DNA of 64,000 nucleotides from Caenorhabditis remanei (taxonomy: Eukaryota > Nematoda > Chromadorea > Rhabditida > Rhabditidae), in contig NC_071330.1 of the NCBI RefSeq assembly GCF_010183535.1, positions 9,653,717 through 9,717,716 on the forward strand, in the 5' to 3' direction. This document shows positions 46,405-57,458 of this stretch, one piece after another. The notes beneath the pieces are model-generated. The model saw only the letters and a program-made list of their open reading frames with translations, was not told the DNA's origin and did no database searches. The position numbers and the translations under genes are program-made. Within the stretch, counting starts at the first letter, position 1. Every line of letters starts with the position of its first letter.

Positions 46405-47505
46405 TCATGAATCAAAGTCGTCCTCCGGCGCTCTTCGCTTCAGCATATTCTGAACGTGTTCCGGTCGCAAAACTGCCGAAGGTGGTTCAATTATCCGAGG
46501 AGGATGAGCAACTTGCTGCATTTCCATTCTGAATTTGGAACAGAGTTGAGATTTACCGTAAAAACTGTAATATAGGAGCATGCGCCTCTATTTTTCAAAC
46601 CTCGTTTGCAGGTGCGCCTCTTTTACAGGGGCGCCTTTAATAGAGGGTGCGCCTCTATTTTTCAACCTGTTCTCTGGCTATTTTTTAAACGTTTAAGTCA
46701 TCAATTTTCAACCAAACTAATATTTTCTCTGACAAAATTACACGAAAACTGCGAAAGTTGTTGCAGTACTTTGACCGAAAAAAAGGGGTTTTGTTTTGTT
46801 TTTTCGCGAACTTTGAAAAAGAGTGCTTGAAATTCAGAAAAAATATTTCATGCTTATTAAGGGGGCGCCTCTATTAGAGGGTGCGCCACTATTATTCAAA
46901 CCGCTATTCAGGGTGCGCCTCTAATAAAGGGGCGCTTCTATTACAGTTTTTACGGTAATAATTTTCGACTCACTCTTGATAACTATCATCTGCTTTGTAA
47001 ACAAAATTTTGTTGTAATTGACAGAATCGATCATTCGGTAGTTTCAATCCATAATTATGTCGAATCTGAGGGAGTGGCTGTTGATTTTTGTCATTTGCCA
47101 TTTGTAATATTTTCTCTCTGTCTGGAGTGTTTGATGATAGCACTCCTAAAATATCGGCTGCTGTTTGTACATCATCTGTCTCAATTCGTTGTTTTTCAGC
47201 GTGTCTTGACAGTCCACTCGCTACTTGAAGAACTTTTGATGTGACCGCGTACTGTACCTGAAATAAGAACAGATGAGTCTTTTCATGCAGTTATTGTCTA
47301 AATAACTTCTATTATCTCGAGTCTGACTTCTATTATCTCGAGTCTGAATATAAAAACGTACATCCATTAACATTGACACGACACGTGGATCAAACTCATT
47401 AATCCCACATTCACCAAGCAATCCTATAATTGTCACAGCTTCTTTACTATACCCATCTGCTGCATTTGTAGTCGCCTCTGCGTCTTTTTCTCCCGATTCA
47501 GCCAT
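46405..47505 (-). CDS. taf-9: Transcription initiation factor TFIID subunit 9
   Basis: TAF9, a histone-fold subunit of TFIID (and of SAGA-type complexes) that pairs with TAF6. Exons are 47362-47505, 46974-47257 and 46405-46528; 183 residues. Residues about 18-95 are the histone fold ([28 protein letters not shown], then [28 protein letters not shown]), with the family phrase [14 protein letters not shown] after it. Start chosen at 47505, just after an AAATTCAG trans-splice-like acceptor. It lies 310 bp downstream of mlc-5 on the same strand, so an operon is likely. Intron 2 contains a TACCGTAAAAACTGTA-ended element. Intron 1 has a 20 bp tandem duplication. Confidence 0.93.
46554..46957. mobile_element. 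MITE in taf-9 intron 2
   Basis: Ends TACCGTAAAAACTGTAATA (46554 onward) and its inverse TATTACAGTTTTTACGGTA (to 46957) enclose about 400 bp. Subterminal GCGCCTCTATTA units repeat near both ends, parallel to the CGACAGCCTCTAATAG units of the arrestin-intron element. It fills nearly all of the 445 bp intron, leaving about 16-25 bp on each side for splicing. No transposase frame is present. Confidence 0.85.
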
Positions 47506-47814
47506 TTTTCTGAATTTGCTAAGTAGAGGCACGATCAGTTATTTCGCACTGTAGGAGAAATTGGATAGGAGAAATACAACTCATTGAAGATTCAAACTAA
47601 TTAGAGAAAAACACATTAAAATATTTATTTCGTAAGATACAAAGTTTTTAGTGATAGGTATTCAGTGGGCTTCAAACAAAAGAGTTTCCTCTTGCGGATA
47701 ACTGTGAACGGGATTTTGGAATATATTCGGGATATTATGAAGAATGGAAGGAAGCAATAAAGTGGGAGCCCAAAAATAGTATTTATGATACATAATCGAG
47801 AGTACTCGGAATAA

Positions 47815-48478
47815 TTATGAATTCATAACGGCACGGACGAAGTCAGAAATATTAACATTTCCATGCGAATCATTGTGCCCGGCAAGTAATTGATCAACAT
47901 CTTCGTCAGAAAGACGTTCTCCTAAAAAAACATTTGAAAAAACTGGATTGTATTTTCAAAAATTCAGTTGATAGTTGATATTTCAAAAAAAAAACATACC
48001 GAGTGTTGTGAGCAAGTGTCGGAGCTCGGCTACATTGATCATTCCATTTCCTTCTTTGTCAAAATGAGACAGTCCTTCAACAAATTCTTCAACGGTGTGT
48101 TTCTCACTGAAACATAGTATACGAATATCCGAAGGTATCAATACAAATTAGTACAGTTGAACCACTCTTACCGGTTCTTAGAAACAGACTGGAAAATTGG
48201 AACAAAGTCTTCAAACGACAAACGAGCTTCTTTGTCGAAAGAACCGACACACCGGTGAATTTCGGCTTCTGTTGGGTTCTGACCCAAAGCACGGAGAACG
48301 TCGCCGACCTGTAATCGGAAAATTATAAGATATTAAGAATAAATAATGGCACTGTTCTGAGATTTTCGGCATACTTGAAAAAATTAAACTGAATAACTAC
48401 CTGTTGGACAGAGATTCGCTCATCACCCTTGCTATCGAAATATGCGAACACTTCACGGCAATCAGCCAAATCGTCCAT
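47815..48478 (-). CDS. mlc-5: Myosin essential light chain (non-muscle)
   Basis: EF-hand-fold light chain that binds the first IQ motif of non-muscle and muscle myosin II heavy chains; C. elegans MLC-5 acts in embryonic elongation. Exons are 48401-48478, 48172-48308, 48000-48106 and 47815-47921; 142 residues, the expected size. Four EF-hand-like units can be followed: [69 protein letters not shown] and [26 protein letters not shown]. Most calcium ligands are degenerate, as usual for essential light chains. Upstream on the same strand of taf-9; the pair probably forms an operon. Confidence 0.95.
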
Positions 48479-48890
48479 GTTTCACAACTGAAAAATAGAA
48501 TGAATCGATTGCGGTGAGAACTTTCTGATAAAAAAGAGAATGAGTCACAAGAGAAAAGAGAAAGAAACGGATGCAAAGGGAGTCAAACATGATCCACGAA
48601 TTATCAACAAAAAGAGGCGTGGGAGCAAAACGATTTATCAAAGAAACAATTATTGGAAACCTTGGTGCACTATTATAGCAAAGAAGCAAAATCGTTTTTT
48701 TTTAAATGACGCGTTAACGCGCGCATTTGATGTATTAACAAACAATGTAAATGAAGACAGAAAAGGATAAAAAGGGTAACGGGAAATTTTGCAGCTTTTC
48801 CCGCAATAAATGAATAATTTCCCGTTACTCTTCTCAATTTTTTAGTATTTTCATTCTGTATATCGAACACATCATTCTTATATATAAAAA

Positions 48891-49126
48891 ACAATTGGGC
48901 GTTGTCTGAGGCGATGTCCGCAACGGTTTTTGAAAGAGAAGAGAAACTGAGCCAGCGGGCAAAACCGAACCAGCGTGCCTTGGACAACGACCGCCGATTC
49001 AGGCCTCTCGGCCATGCGGGCACATTTGAAAAGGGTGGCCACGTAAATGAGGAGATACCAGCCGGCTGAACCGCCGAAGGCGGGGCAGATAGGCTGGTCA
49101 TTAAACAATACTCACGGAAAATAATT
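48891..49126. ncRNA. Candidate structured non-coding RNA gene
   Basis: A GC-rich island of about 200 bp with many perfect nested complementarities. CGTTGTC-TG-AGGC (48900-48912) pairs with GCCT-TG-GACAACG (48977-48989). Within that, CGGTTTT (48924-48930) pairs with AAAACCG (48961-48967). GGCC-TCTC-GGCC is at 49002-49013. ACCAGCC (49057-49063) pairs with GGCTGGT (49092-49098) around CCGCC-GAA-GGCGG (49071-49083). T runs suitable for RNA polymerase III termination lie past both ends (T6 at 49133-49138 on plus; A6 at 48886-48891, which is T6 on minus). A TATATATA box (48879-48886) precedes it on plus. Strand is undecided. It could be RNase P/MRP-, 7SK- or H/ACA-like, or a structured 5' leader. 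I do not recognise the family. Confidence 0.5.
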
Positions 49127-50457
49127 GTTTGCTTTTTTGATACCTTGTCGATAGACCGATTGAGAAATATAGTCAGTTAAAAAAAATAACGATTTGGAGA
49201 ACAAATAATGAATTTAATAATTCATTTATAAAAGAAGAAATGGAACCAAAAATATAGCTGCAACATTGACTAGAAAAGAAGTTGCATAACTCAATTTCGT
49301 AGTAAAACAGCCACAACGAGAGAGCGATCGATTTATGAGTTTATTTGAATAGTAGACACGACTGAGACGCGAAACGACCAAAACGGGATGTTTCCCGCGC
49401 GTTTTCCGCGATGACTGTCCACTCTGTTCACATACGATAGGAAAGAGAGTGGAAATAAAAGAGGCATAGACAATAAGTGAGAACGGTCGTCATATTGAGA
49501 ATTTTAGTCATTGTCTTGTTATTCGGAATCCTGAATGATTCTTCCGATTCATCATGAAGATACCTTCATTTTGGAGGTTATACAACACAATTGCGAGAAT
49601 AGATTCTATAGATAAACTATATTTCATAAGATGGGTAAGATAACCATCTTGGATCTTTATGAAAAGAGGGAGCTTCTACTGAGATACATTTGTGCTCTCG
49701 TCTAATTTTCCGCGTCATGGTTGATGTCCCAAGGAAGATCCCAGTTCATTACAGTATTGAAGAGGTAATGTAATGGTTTCCTTGCTTTGAAATAGAAAAA
49801 TTATCATCATTTGATCTTTTAATCATCTTTAATTCTCCGATGAACTACTTACTCAAATTCTCCAACTCTCGCATTACGTATTTGCAACCCATATGTGCAC
49901 ATTGAGATGTCTAGCTCACTCTAAAATAACCAAGAGCAGGAGACGCAGGAGAAAAAAATAAGCTGGTTGCCAGGGTAACGTTGCGTGATGAAAAGATCTT
50001 AAGAATATCATGCGACAAGATCGACCTCGCACTTATTTATAGCAAACAATCATTGAAAATTAAAATAAATTGATCTTTTAAAACATTTTTTTCATTAAGT
50101 AAACGGGCGCGAAGTTTAAACTAGTCGGTTATTGCAGAGTCGGCGCCAGAGACTACGCGCAAGTGCACACAGCATGTTTTGAAATTTTCATCGAAATTTC
50201 TCGATCGCCTTATTTGAAGGAAAATTCCGAAATATATTCGTTCTTCCTGCGGTCTAAAACTAATAGATAAAAGTATTAAGCTTCTAATAAAATGTTCCAT
50301 CTTTTTCCGCCGCGTTCTTTGAAGGACTAAGGGGCTTGTTTTATCACGTGCTGTTGCATCGATGTTTACCTGTTCTGCACAAACAAGACTGCAATTTTCA
50401 ATTTCAATTTATTTTCTTACTCGCTGACCTCATATAAATGTATTTATGTATTTCAGA
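49127..50457. promoter_or_regulatory. Upstream region of hip-1 and mlc-5
   Basis: About 1.3 kb with no coding exon seen. GAGACGCAG (the reverse of CTGCGTCTC) is at 49940-49948, about 510 bp before the hip-1 start. Short GC-rich patches occur at about 49390-49430 and 50105-50165. A TATTTCAG acceptor stands directly before the hip-1 ATG, so hip-1 is probably trans-spliced. Confidence 0.45.
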
Positions 50458-53400
50458 ATGGACCACGTCTCTTTGCTCAAGCAATTTGTTGGCATGTGCC
50501 AAACGAACCCGGGGGTTCTCCATTCCCCTGAATTCGCTTTTTTCAAAGATTATCTCGTGTCGTAAGTTTGTGTTGCTGATGAACCTCATTAATCATTTCT
50601 CGTTTCAGTCTCGGAGCGACTCTCCCACCGAAGCCAGCTGAGAAACCAGCTCCAGAAGGAAAGTGTCCAATGTCTGAGGAACCAAAAGAACCAAAGGAGC
50701 AAAATAAGCAAAACGAAGAAAAACCAGCTGAGTCTGAGATTCCTAAGCCAGCTGAAATTCCGTTCCCCGAGATTGACAACGAAGGAGTGATTGAAGCCGA
50801 AGAGGCAGTCGCTCTTCCAATGGGAGATTCCAGCAAGGAACCAACTGATGAAGAAGTGGAGAAAGCTTCTGAGGAGAGAGGAAAGGCTCAGGAGGCATTT
50901 TCTAATGGAGATTTCGACGCGGCTCTCACTCATTTTACGGCTGCAATTGAAGCTAATCCTGGGTCTGCAATGCTTCATGCTAAGAGAGCAAAGTTAGTAA
51001 TCTTAGTCTTTTGATTGGATCATTATTTACTACAACTACTTTCATTTCAGTGTGCTTCTCAAGTTGAAACGCCCAATCTCCGCAATCGCCGATTGTGATA
51101 AGGCTATTTCTATCAATCCTGACTCAGCTCAAGGATATAAATTCCGTGGACGCGCGAACCGACTTCTTGGAAAGTGGGTTGAAGCTAAAACCGATTTGGC
51201 TACTGCTTGCAAACTCGATTACGACGAAGCAGCTAACGAATGGCTGAAGGAGGTTGAACCAAATGTAAGTTTCAAGTATGAAAATACGAATAAGTTTATT
51301 TTATGTTTATGAGAAATTCTACATCATCATTATTGTCTGAATAATTACAAAAATGACGATTGAAGACCGATTAGTTGACTCGGTCAGTTCTAGAAATCAT
51401 AGATCTACATAGGCACACAGGGATTGAGAAGAAGTGAGATCAGAAAATCAGGTGTCTTTCTTCACTTTGCGACACAACCGCTTGCCATTTGGACCCATTG
51501 GTGCCTTCTCCTTTGGTGGAAGACCCATTGCCTCACGGCACGACAAGTAGTAGATGTGACATTTCTGTCCGCTTCCTGCTAAAAAAAAACGAAAAGTTTT
51601 AAAATCAGCGGTGAACTCACCTCTCCTGGCCATAGATCCTGAATGATCTTGTTTGGCAGCTTTTGGTTCAACAGACGAATAGCATGACTTCCTGTATTTA
51701 CACCAACTTTTTTCTGCCACAGAAAGGGAAATTTCTTTCACTTCTTGTTCCAAAGTTTCCTTATCACTTTGCTTTTGAACTTTATCTTCCTCTTTCTTTT
51801 CTTCTTTATTCTTCTTTTGTTTCTCTTTTTGGTCTTCTTTCTCATCGTCTTCCTCATCACTGTCTTCTGGCTCCTGATGTTTCTTTTTTCCATGTTTCGA
51901 TTGATGATGATGACGATCTTTCTGTGTTTCAACTGGTTTCATTGTTTCTTGAATGTGAGATTTCTTAAGTTCTTCTTTATTCTCCACGTCGCTATCCTTG
52001 TCAGTGATTCCTTCTGCTTCATAGCATGATTTACGGTACTTGCATTTCTGGAACTTCTTGTTTTTGGAGCTGGTCTCGATTGTTTCCGATAGTGTCGGAG
52101 CGTCACTCCATTGCTGGATGGTTGGGAGCACACCACTATCATAGCAAGATCTGCGATATTTGCACTCAAGACGACGATCGGCTGCCTTCAAATCAATCTT
52201 TCTTTCATCTTCATACCCACCATCATCATCATCTGACGCTTCTGGCTTCACAGTTCTTTTCTGTTCCCTCTCCAAAAACTTCTCCTCGATGGGAATACCA
52301 TATTCCTCGTAGCATGAAGGACGGTATTTACATGATAGTTTTCTGTTAACCATTGCAGTATCCTTATCCTCTATATCTGGAACACCATCGCCATCAGAAT
52401 CTTTTTGTTTCCCGTAGTTGTGATGTTGTTGAGATGGGGGTGCTGCCCAAAAATGGACGAGATGCCAAACTGAGAAATCATAGGGCTCAATCAATCCTCT
52501 TTTTCCTGTTTCATAGCACGTTTTGCGATACTTGCAGTGCAATCGATGGTCACGCTTTGGATCGTGTTTGTTGTCGAACTCATTTCCATCGTCGTCATCA
52601 TCATTTTCATCAGAAACACTTTTCTTGGAAGGTACAGAAGATACTTTTTCTACTCTGGATTTTTTTTCTTGTAGTGGCATATCGTCATCGTCTTCTGTTG
52701 TTCTCATCGTCTTCTGTTCTTCTTCCGGTTCCTTCTGTGATCTTTTGATACCAGATTTCACTGGTATTGGTACCGGAATCACGGGTTGATCATTTTCTGA
52801 TTCAGCTTCCTTCCCTTTCTTCAAGTTCTTCTTGGTCTTCTTGACTGGCTCTGGAGTTGATTCTGGTTCATCATCCTCATTCTTATCAATTTCCGGCTTC
52901 TTAACTTTCTTCAAACTCCTCTTAGTTTTTTTAACAGTTTCTGGCTCTGGTTGAAAATCTGCTACTTCTTCATTCTCCTTGTCTTTTTCTGAGCTCGCTG
53001 TGTTTTTTTTATTCCTCTTTGACTCTGTTTCCGTTTTCTTTTCATCTTCATTGAGCTCCTGCTCCTGTGAAGAAGTTGTTCCCTCTGTCTCGATCGTTTC
53101 TTCTACCACCTTTTTCTTTCCATGAATTTTGACAGACTTCGGAGCCGGAGCATCTTTCCTATTTTCTCTTGCGTCAGCGATATCCTGAAGCTCCTTCTGG
53201 GTTTTTTCAACCTTGTCATATTTGCTGCCGGATCCAGTTGTCATTCCGTATCTTGTCATCATGGCACGTCGCTTATGGAGTCTTCTGTGACGTCTGGTTC
53301 TTCTTTTTCTGACTTCCTTCTCAATTAGTCTCCTCTTTCTGATAGTTTGAACAATGTCAGCACTAGAAGATTCACTAATCTCCTGATAACAAGATTTCCT

Positions 53401-56400
53401 GTATTTGCACAAAGTTTTCAAATCCTGGACAGTTGATGGAACTACTGAGCTCACTTCCTTGTTGATTACTTTTTCGATGTGCTCGTCGTCCTGGCTGAGA
53501 TCTGGGAGAATTCCAGTCTTGTAACAAGATTTACGGTACTTGCAACGTTCTTGAAGAGTCAGTTTACGAGTTTCCACGACATCCGGCATGTCTAGGATGT
53601 CTCGGAATGATTCAATGGCCAGTTCACTATCGATTTCTGGTTTTGTTCCAGATTCGTAGCATGACTTGCGATATTTGCAATAATTCTTTTTCTCCAAATC
53701 ATTCATCTCCTCAAACGATTTTTTGTCTTCTTCATCATCGTCGTCATCATTCTTTTCGGATTCTGGATACAAAAATGGAATCGAGAAGCTTGTTTCCTCA
53801 ATATCCGGGAGTTTTCCAGTTTCATAGCATGATCTTCGGTATTTGCAGTCCAATTTCTTTTGCAGTTGATTTTCGATTTCTTGCAACTTTTTCTCAACGA
53901 TAAGAGATTTTGAAAGAGGACGCGTTTTAACTTCTTTCTCTCTCTCTTCGACTCCACTGACTGCTTTTTGGGCAATTTCCTTCAGCGTTCTTTTCTTTCC
54001 TTGAGGCGCTTGAAGTTTGGCACTCATGAAACTTCTCTCACGTTCTTGCTGTTTGTCACTGAGTGGAATATTGTGATCCTTGTAGCACGCAGTTCGGTAT
54101 TTGCATACTAATTTCCGATCAGCAAGATTCACATCATCGTCTTCAGAATCTGGTACTCCATCTTGATCAGCATCTTCTGTCTTTGGAAGATGATGTTGTT
54201 GAGACGAAGGGGCTCTCCAGAAATGGAAAAGATGATCGAACGAAATGTCATACGGTTCGATCAACCCACGCTTCCCAGTCGCATAACAAGATTTACGATA
54301 CTTGCAATGAAGGCGGTGGTCTCTTTTTGGATCATGCTTGTTGTCAAAATCATTGTCGTCTTCATCGTCATCGTCATCTTCCGAATCCTTCTTTCTCTTC
54401 TCAACAGTTTTCATTGACTCTTCTACAATATCTTGGATTTCGTCTTCCAACTCTTCTTCCATCTAAAAAAAACCATTTCAATCATAAGTCGGTTTCCTCT
54501 TTACACACCTTTTTCTTGTCAATACGGTATTTCTTCGAAGCGGCGTTTGCGAAGAAAAAAGAAGAGGATGGTAAACTGACAACTTTATCAATTGGAATGC
54601 GTTCATTCAAAATTTCGTTCAGAACAGAATCGGTCTCCTATAATGAAAAATAATGTTTAGAAACAAGTTTTCAACTCACTTTATTGCAAAAGTAGACTGT
54701 GTTTCCAATTTTTGAATCAACGGTACCAGTAGCAAAACAGTCGGAGTGTTCCAACCAAATGGGTGAACTTTCGGCTTTTTCTTCGAAATGGACGACGGAC
54801 AATGATCTATCAGTTCTGAGCAAGTGTTCAAGAACAAAGAGCTCTTTGGCGTTCAAGTATTCATATTTGTCTCTTATGAAGACAACAGTTGATACATTTT
54901 TCTCCAAAAATACACCACCAAGTTGCTGAACCTTGTTAGAATCTTCAATCAAGGTATCACGGTTTCCAACTCGGTTATAAATCAGAATATCTGATTCAGT
55001 TGAAGCGACATCTGCAAAATAGAAATTAGATCGAACTTTAAAGTTTGTCAGAAATTCTTTCTCTGAGTTGTCAAAAAGATTGATCGTTTCTGTTTTTCCG
55101 TCCCTCTTCACTTTAACTTTCCGCAGTAGTTTCGATGTGTTGCTCACGGAGCAAGAGTGGGCGGTTTGTAAAACAGATGTGTTATGAGCACAAGTTCTAT
55201 TGCCGCATCACCGGCGCAGATAAAGCGGAAAGACGCAGTGATGAACGAGAGTTTACTAGCGAACACTCACTTTTCAAAACAGCTTGTGGGAGATAACGAC
55301 CAAGATATTCGATTTTGGCTTCATTGTTCTCTGCTGGACCGGTGATGATGATGGTTGGACCAGCTGGAAATATTTGACAAAAGATTTTGAGATAGGAGAT
55401 CAATTAGTTTAGAAACCAGTTTTGAAATAATTACTCACCCAAACAGGAGCTCAAAAAGAGCAAAAAAATGAATATGGGATAAAAGCTGGGCATCTAGTAG
55501 ATAATGCACATAGGTACAGTATTGATATAGATCAAATAAATGCTGTCGCCACAAGCGGGGCAGCGAATTTATATATCCTTATGATTTCGAGGTTGGGGAG
55601 TAAATAAAAAAGATTTAAAAAATGTTATCTGCTGGGTTCGCACAATAGGTTCGTTTCGAAGATTTAATCAGAATAAATAAAATCAAAACTGATGCTGAGA
55701 CGGGCGGTATCGTTGGCAGAAGGGACCCGACGAGTTGTGATGATGCGGAATGGAGCAACAAGAAAAGAAAAAATCGAGAGAAGAAGAGATAGAGTTATCT
55801 CTGATTCGATACATATGCAGAGAGAAGAAAAGAAGAAGAAGCTCTTCTCTTTTCATTCGTTTTCTTCTTTGATTTCCTTGTTGCTCTCTTGAGAAAGCAG
55901 CTGTTGTTTCCTTCTACTTTTCGGTTGTATGTCTATGTATCCACACTAAAAACGTATTACAGACAGACTACGCCATTGTCAATCAAATGGATTTTAGACG
56001 AACAACACCTCTTGAAATGTGTGTAATCGTGCTATCAAGTATTTTGCAGCAGTCTGTAAATCGGACAATCTCATAACTTGTAGTCAGCCATTCTATCTCA
56101 ATATAGTTCTTGTTTTCGGTTGACATTTTTGCTCAGTGCTGTAGAATATTAAATAGTTTTTTTTTCCTTCGTCAAACGATCTTCTGCGCCAATCCAACAC
56201 AACACTGATTCTGCGATGCCAGCAGCCTATTCCTTAGCTCGATCCGTTCTGTGTACACAGCTCTTTCTCTCAGTTCGCTTCTCCTTTCTTTTTGTTTATC
56301 GAAACACATCAACGAAGCTGCGAAATCGAGTTCAGAAAAAATAGATTGTCAAGAGTTTGAAACCAGTCGGAAGTTGAACTTCTTATTTCATATTGTTATT

Positions 56401-57341
56401 GTGCAAAGGGGTTGATGATATTGTTGACTGTCATTTTGCATTAGATTTCAATGATTTTTTCAAAATATAAATCCGACAAACTAAATGGATGACCGCAGTG
56501 TTTGTTCTTTTCTCAGTGTTTTCGGTGTTTGCACTAGGTTGCAGCTGATATAATCTTCTGAGAAGCAATAGTTGGTGAATGAAAAGTAAATCATGAGATA
56601 TGTGGGTGTTTTTTTATTATGGACATTCGAAATGTTTACAAATATGTTTTGCTGATCATTGAAAATGTTTCGTTGTTTTCAGGCTCACAAGATCCAAGAA
56701 TACAATCGCGCCGTCGAACGTCAAAAAGCTGAGATTGAGCTTGCCGAACGCCGTGAACGAGTTCGTCGTGCACAAGAAGCTAACAAGAAGGCTGCTGAGG
56801 AAGAAGCAAAACGTCAAGCTGAAAATGAAGACTACGACTTCGACGATAATTTCCCTGGTGCATTCCCTGGTGGCATGCCAGGAGGGTTCCCAGGAGCCGG
56901 AGGAATGCCCGGAGGATTCCCAGGTGCAGGCGGTATGCCAGGTGGATTCCCAGGTGCTGGTGGCGGACCAGGAGCTGGAGGTCCAGGGCTCGATTCACTA
57001 TTCAGTGATCCGGATATTCTTGCCGCCTTCCAAGACCCGGAAGTAATGCCAGCTCTGATGGACATCATGAAGAACCCATCGAACATCATGAAATACGCCA
57101 GCAATCCGAAGATTGCAACCTTGATTAGCAAGTTGCAGGCAAAAGGAGCTGGCAGTAAGTAGTCACACTTTTACATTTAAAAATTGCCACCCCTCTACAT
57201 CAATACTTTTCAGTGCCAGGAATGTTCGGAGGAGCCCCACCAGGAGCTACCGGAGGATGCGATGATGCCGATTGTGGCGGTCCATGTGGAGGAGGTTCTG
57301 CTCCACCACCACGCAGAGCTCCAGAACCGGATCTTGACTGA
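50458..57341 (+). CDS. hip-1: Hsc70-interacting protein (HIP / ST13)
   Basis: Co-chaperone that binds the Hsp70 ATPase domain through TPRs and stabilises the ADP state. Exons are 50458-50561, 50609-50992, 51051-51264, 56683-57154 and 57214-57341; 433 residues. Order: N-terminal dimerisation segment (1-35); acidic Pro/Glu linker; three TPR repeats (about 120-230; [53 protein letters not shown]); charged helix ([31 protein letters not shown]); [12 protein letters not shown] repeats; C-terminal DP/STI1 domain ([30 protein letters not shown]). The join ...EVEPN to AHKIQEY lines up with human ST13 EVQPRAQKIAEH, so no exon is missing. Intron 3 (51265-56682, 5.4 kb) contains a complete gene on the other strand. 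Confidence 0.93.
51448..55493 (-). CDS. Large acidic secreted protein with eleven CKYRxxCY motifs, nested in hip-1 intron 3
   Basis: Six exons in phase: 55439-55493, 55271-55363, 54680-55011, 54509-54637, 51621-54462 and 51448-51578; 1193 residues. Residues 1-18 are a signal peptide ([18 protein letters not shown]). Residues 19-203 form a globular part without repeats. From about 256 on, CKYR[KRPT][STA]CY occurs eleven times with a twelfth degenerate copy (CHIYYLSC) at the end; each gives one cysteine pair six residues apart. A unit of about 110 residues is present twice ([17 protein letters not shown]... KRGLIEPYD...), each with a thrombospondin-type-3-like calcium site ([28 protein letters not shown]). 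Between motifs are long Lys/Glu/Asp low-complexity stretches and an Arg/His-rich patch ([13 protein letters not shown]). The family is not recognised. A secreted or ER-luminal matrix-like role is only inference. Confidence 0.88.
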
Positions 57342-57458
57342 GTTTTAATCGCTCGGTTGATTCACAATGACCATGTAATATTACTCTACCAATATCGTTT
57401 ACTTGTTTACAGAAATCATTTATTGTATCTCCCATGTCTAAAATAAAATTGCATATTT

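Noticed and set aside
48673..49101. Two overlapping minus-strand open frames of 142 and 76 codons over the GC-rich island
   Set aside because: Both are open only because the island is GC-rich and poor in stop codons. They lack splice context and recognisable protein, and the sequence is instead full of complementary helices, so an RNA reading is preferred.
55012..55147. In-frame upstream extension ([14 protein letters not shown]...) of the third exon of the nested gene
   Set aside because: A TTTTGCAG acceptor at 55012-55014 joins in correct phase with the preceding exon that carries on from the signal peptide. The extension would leave those exons unconnected.
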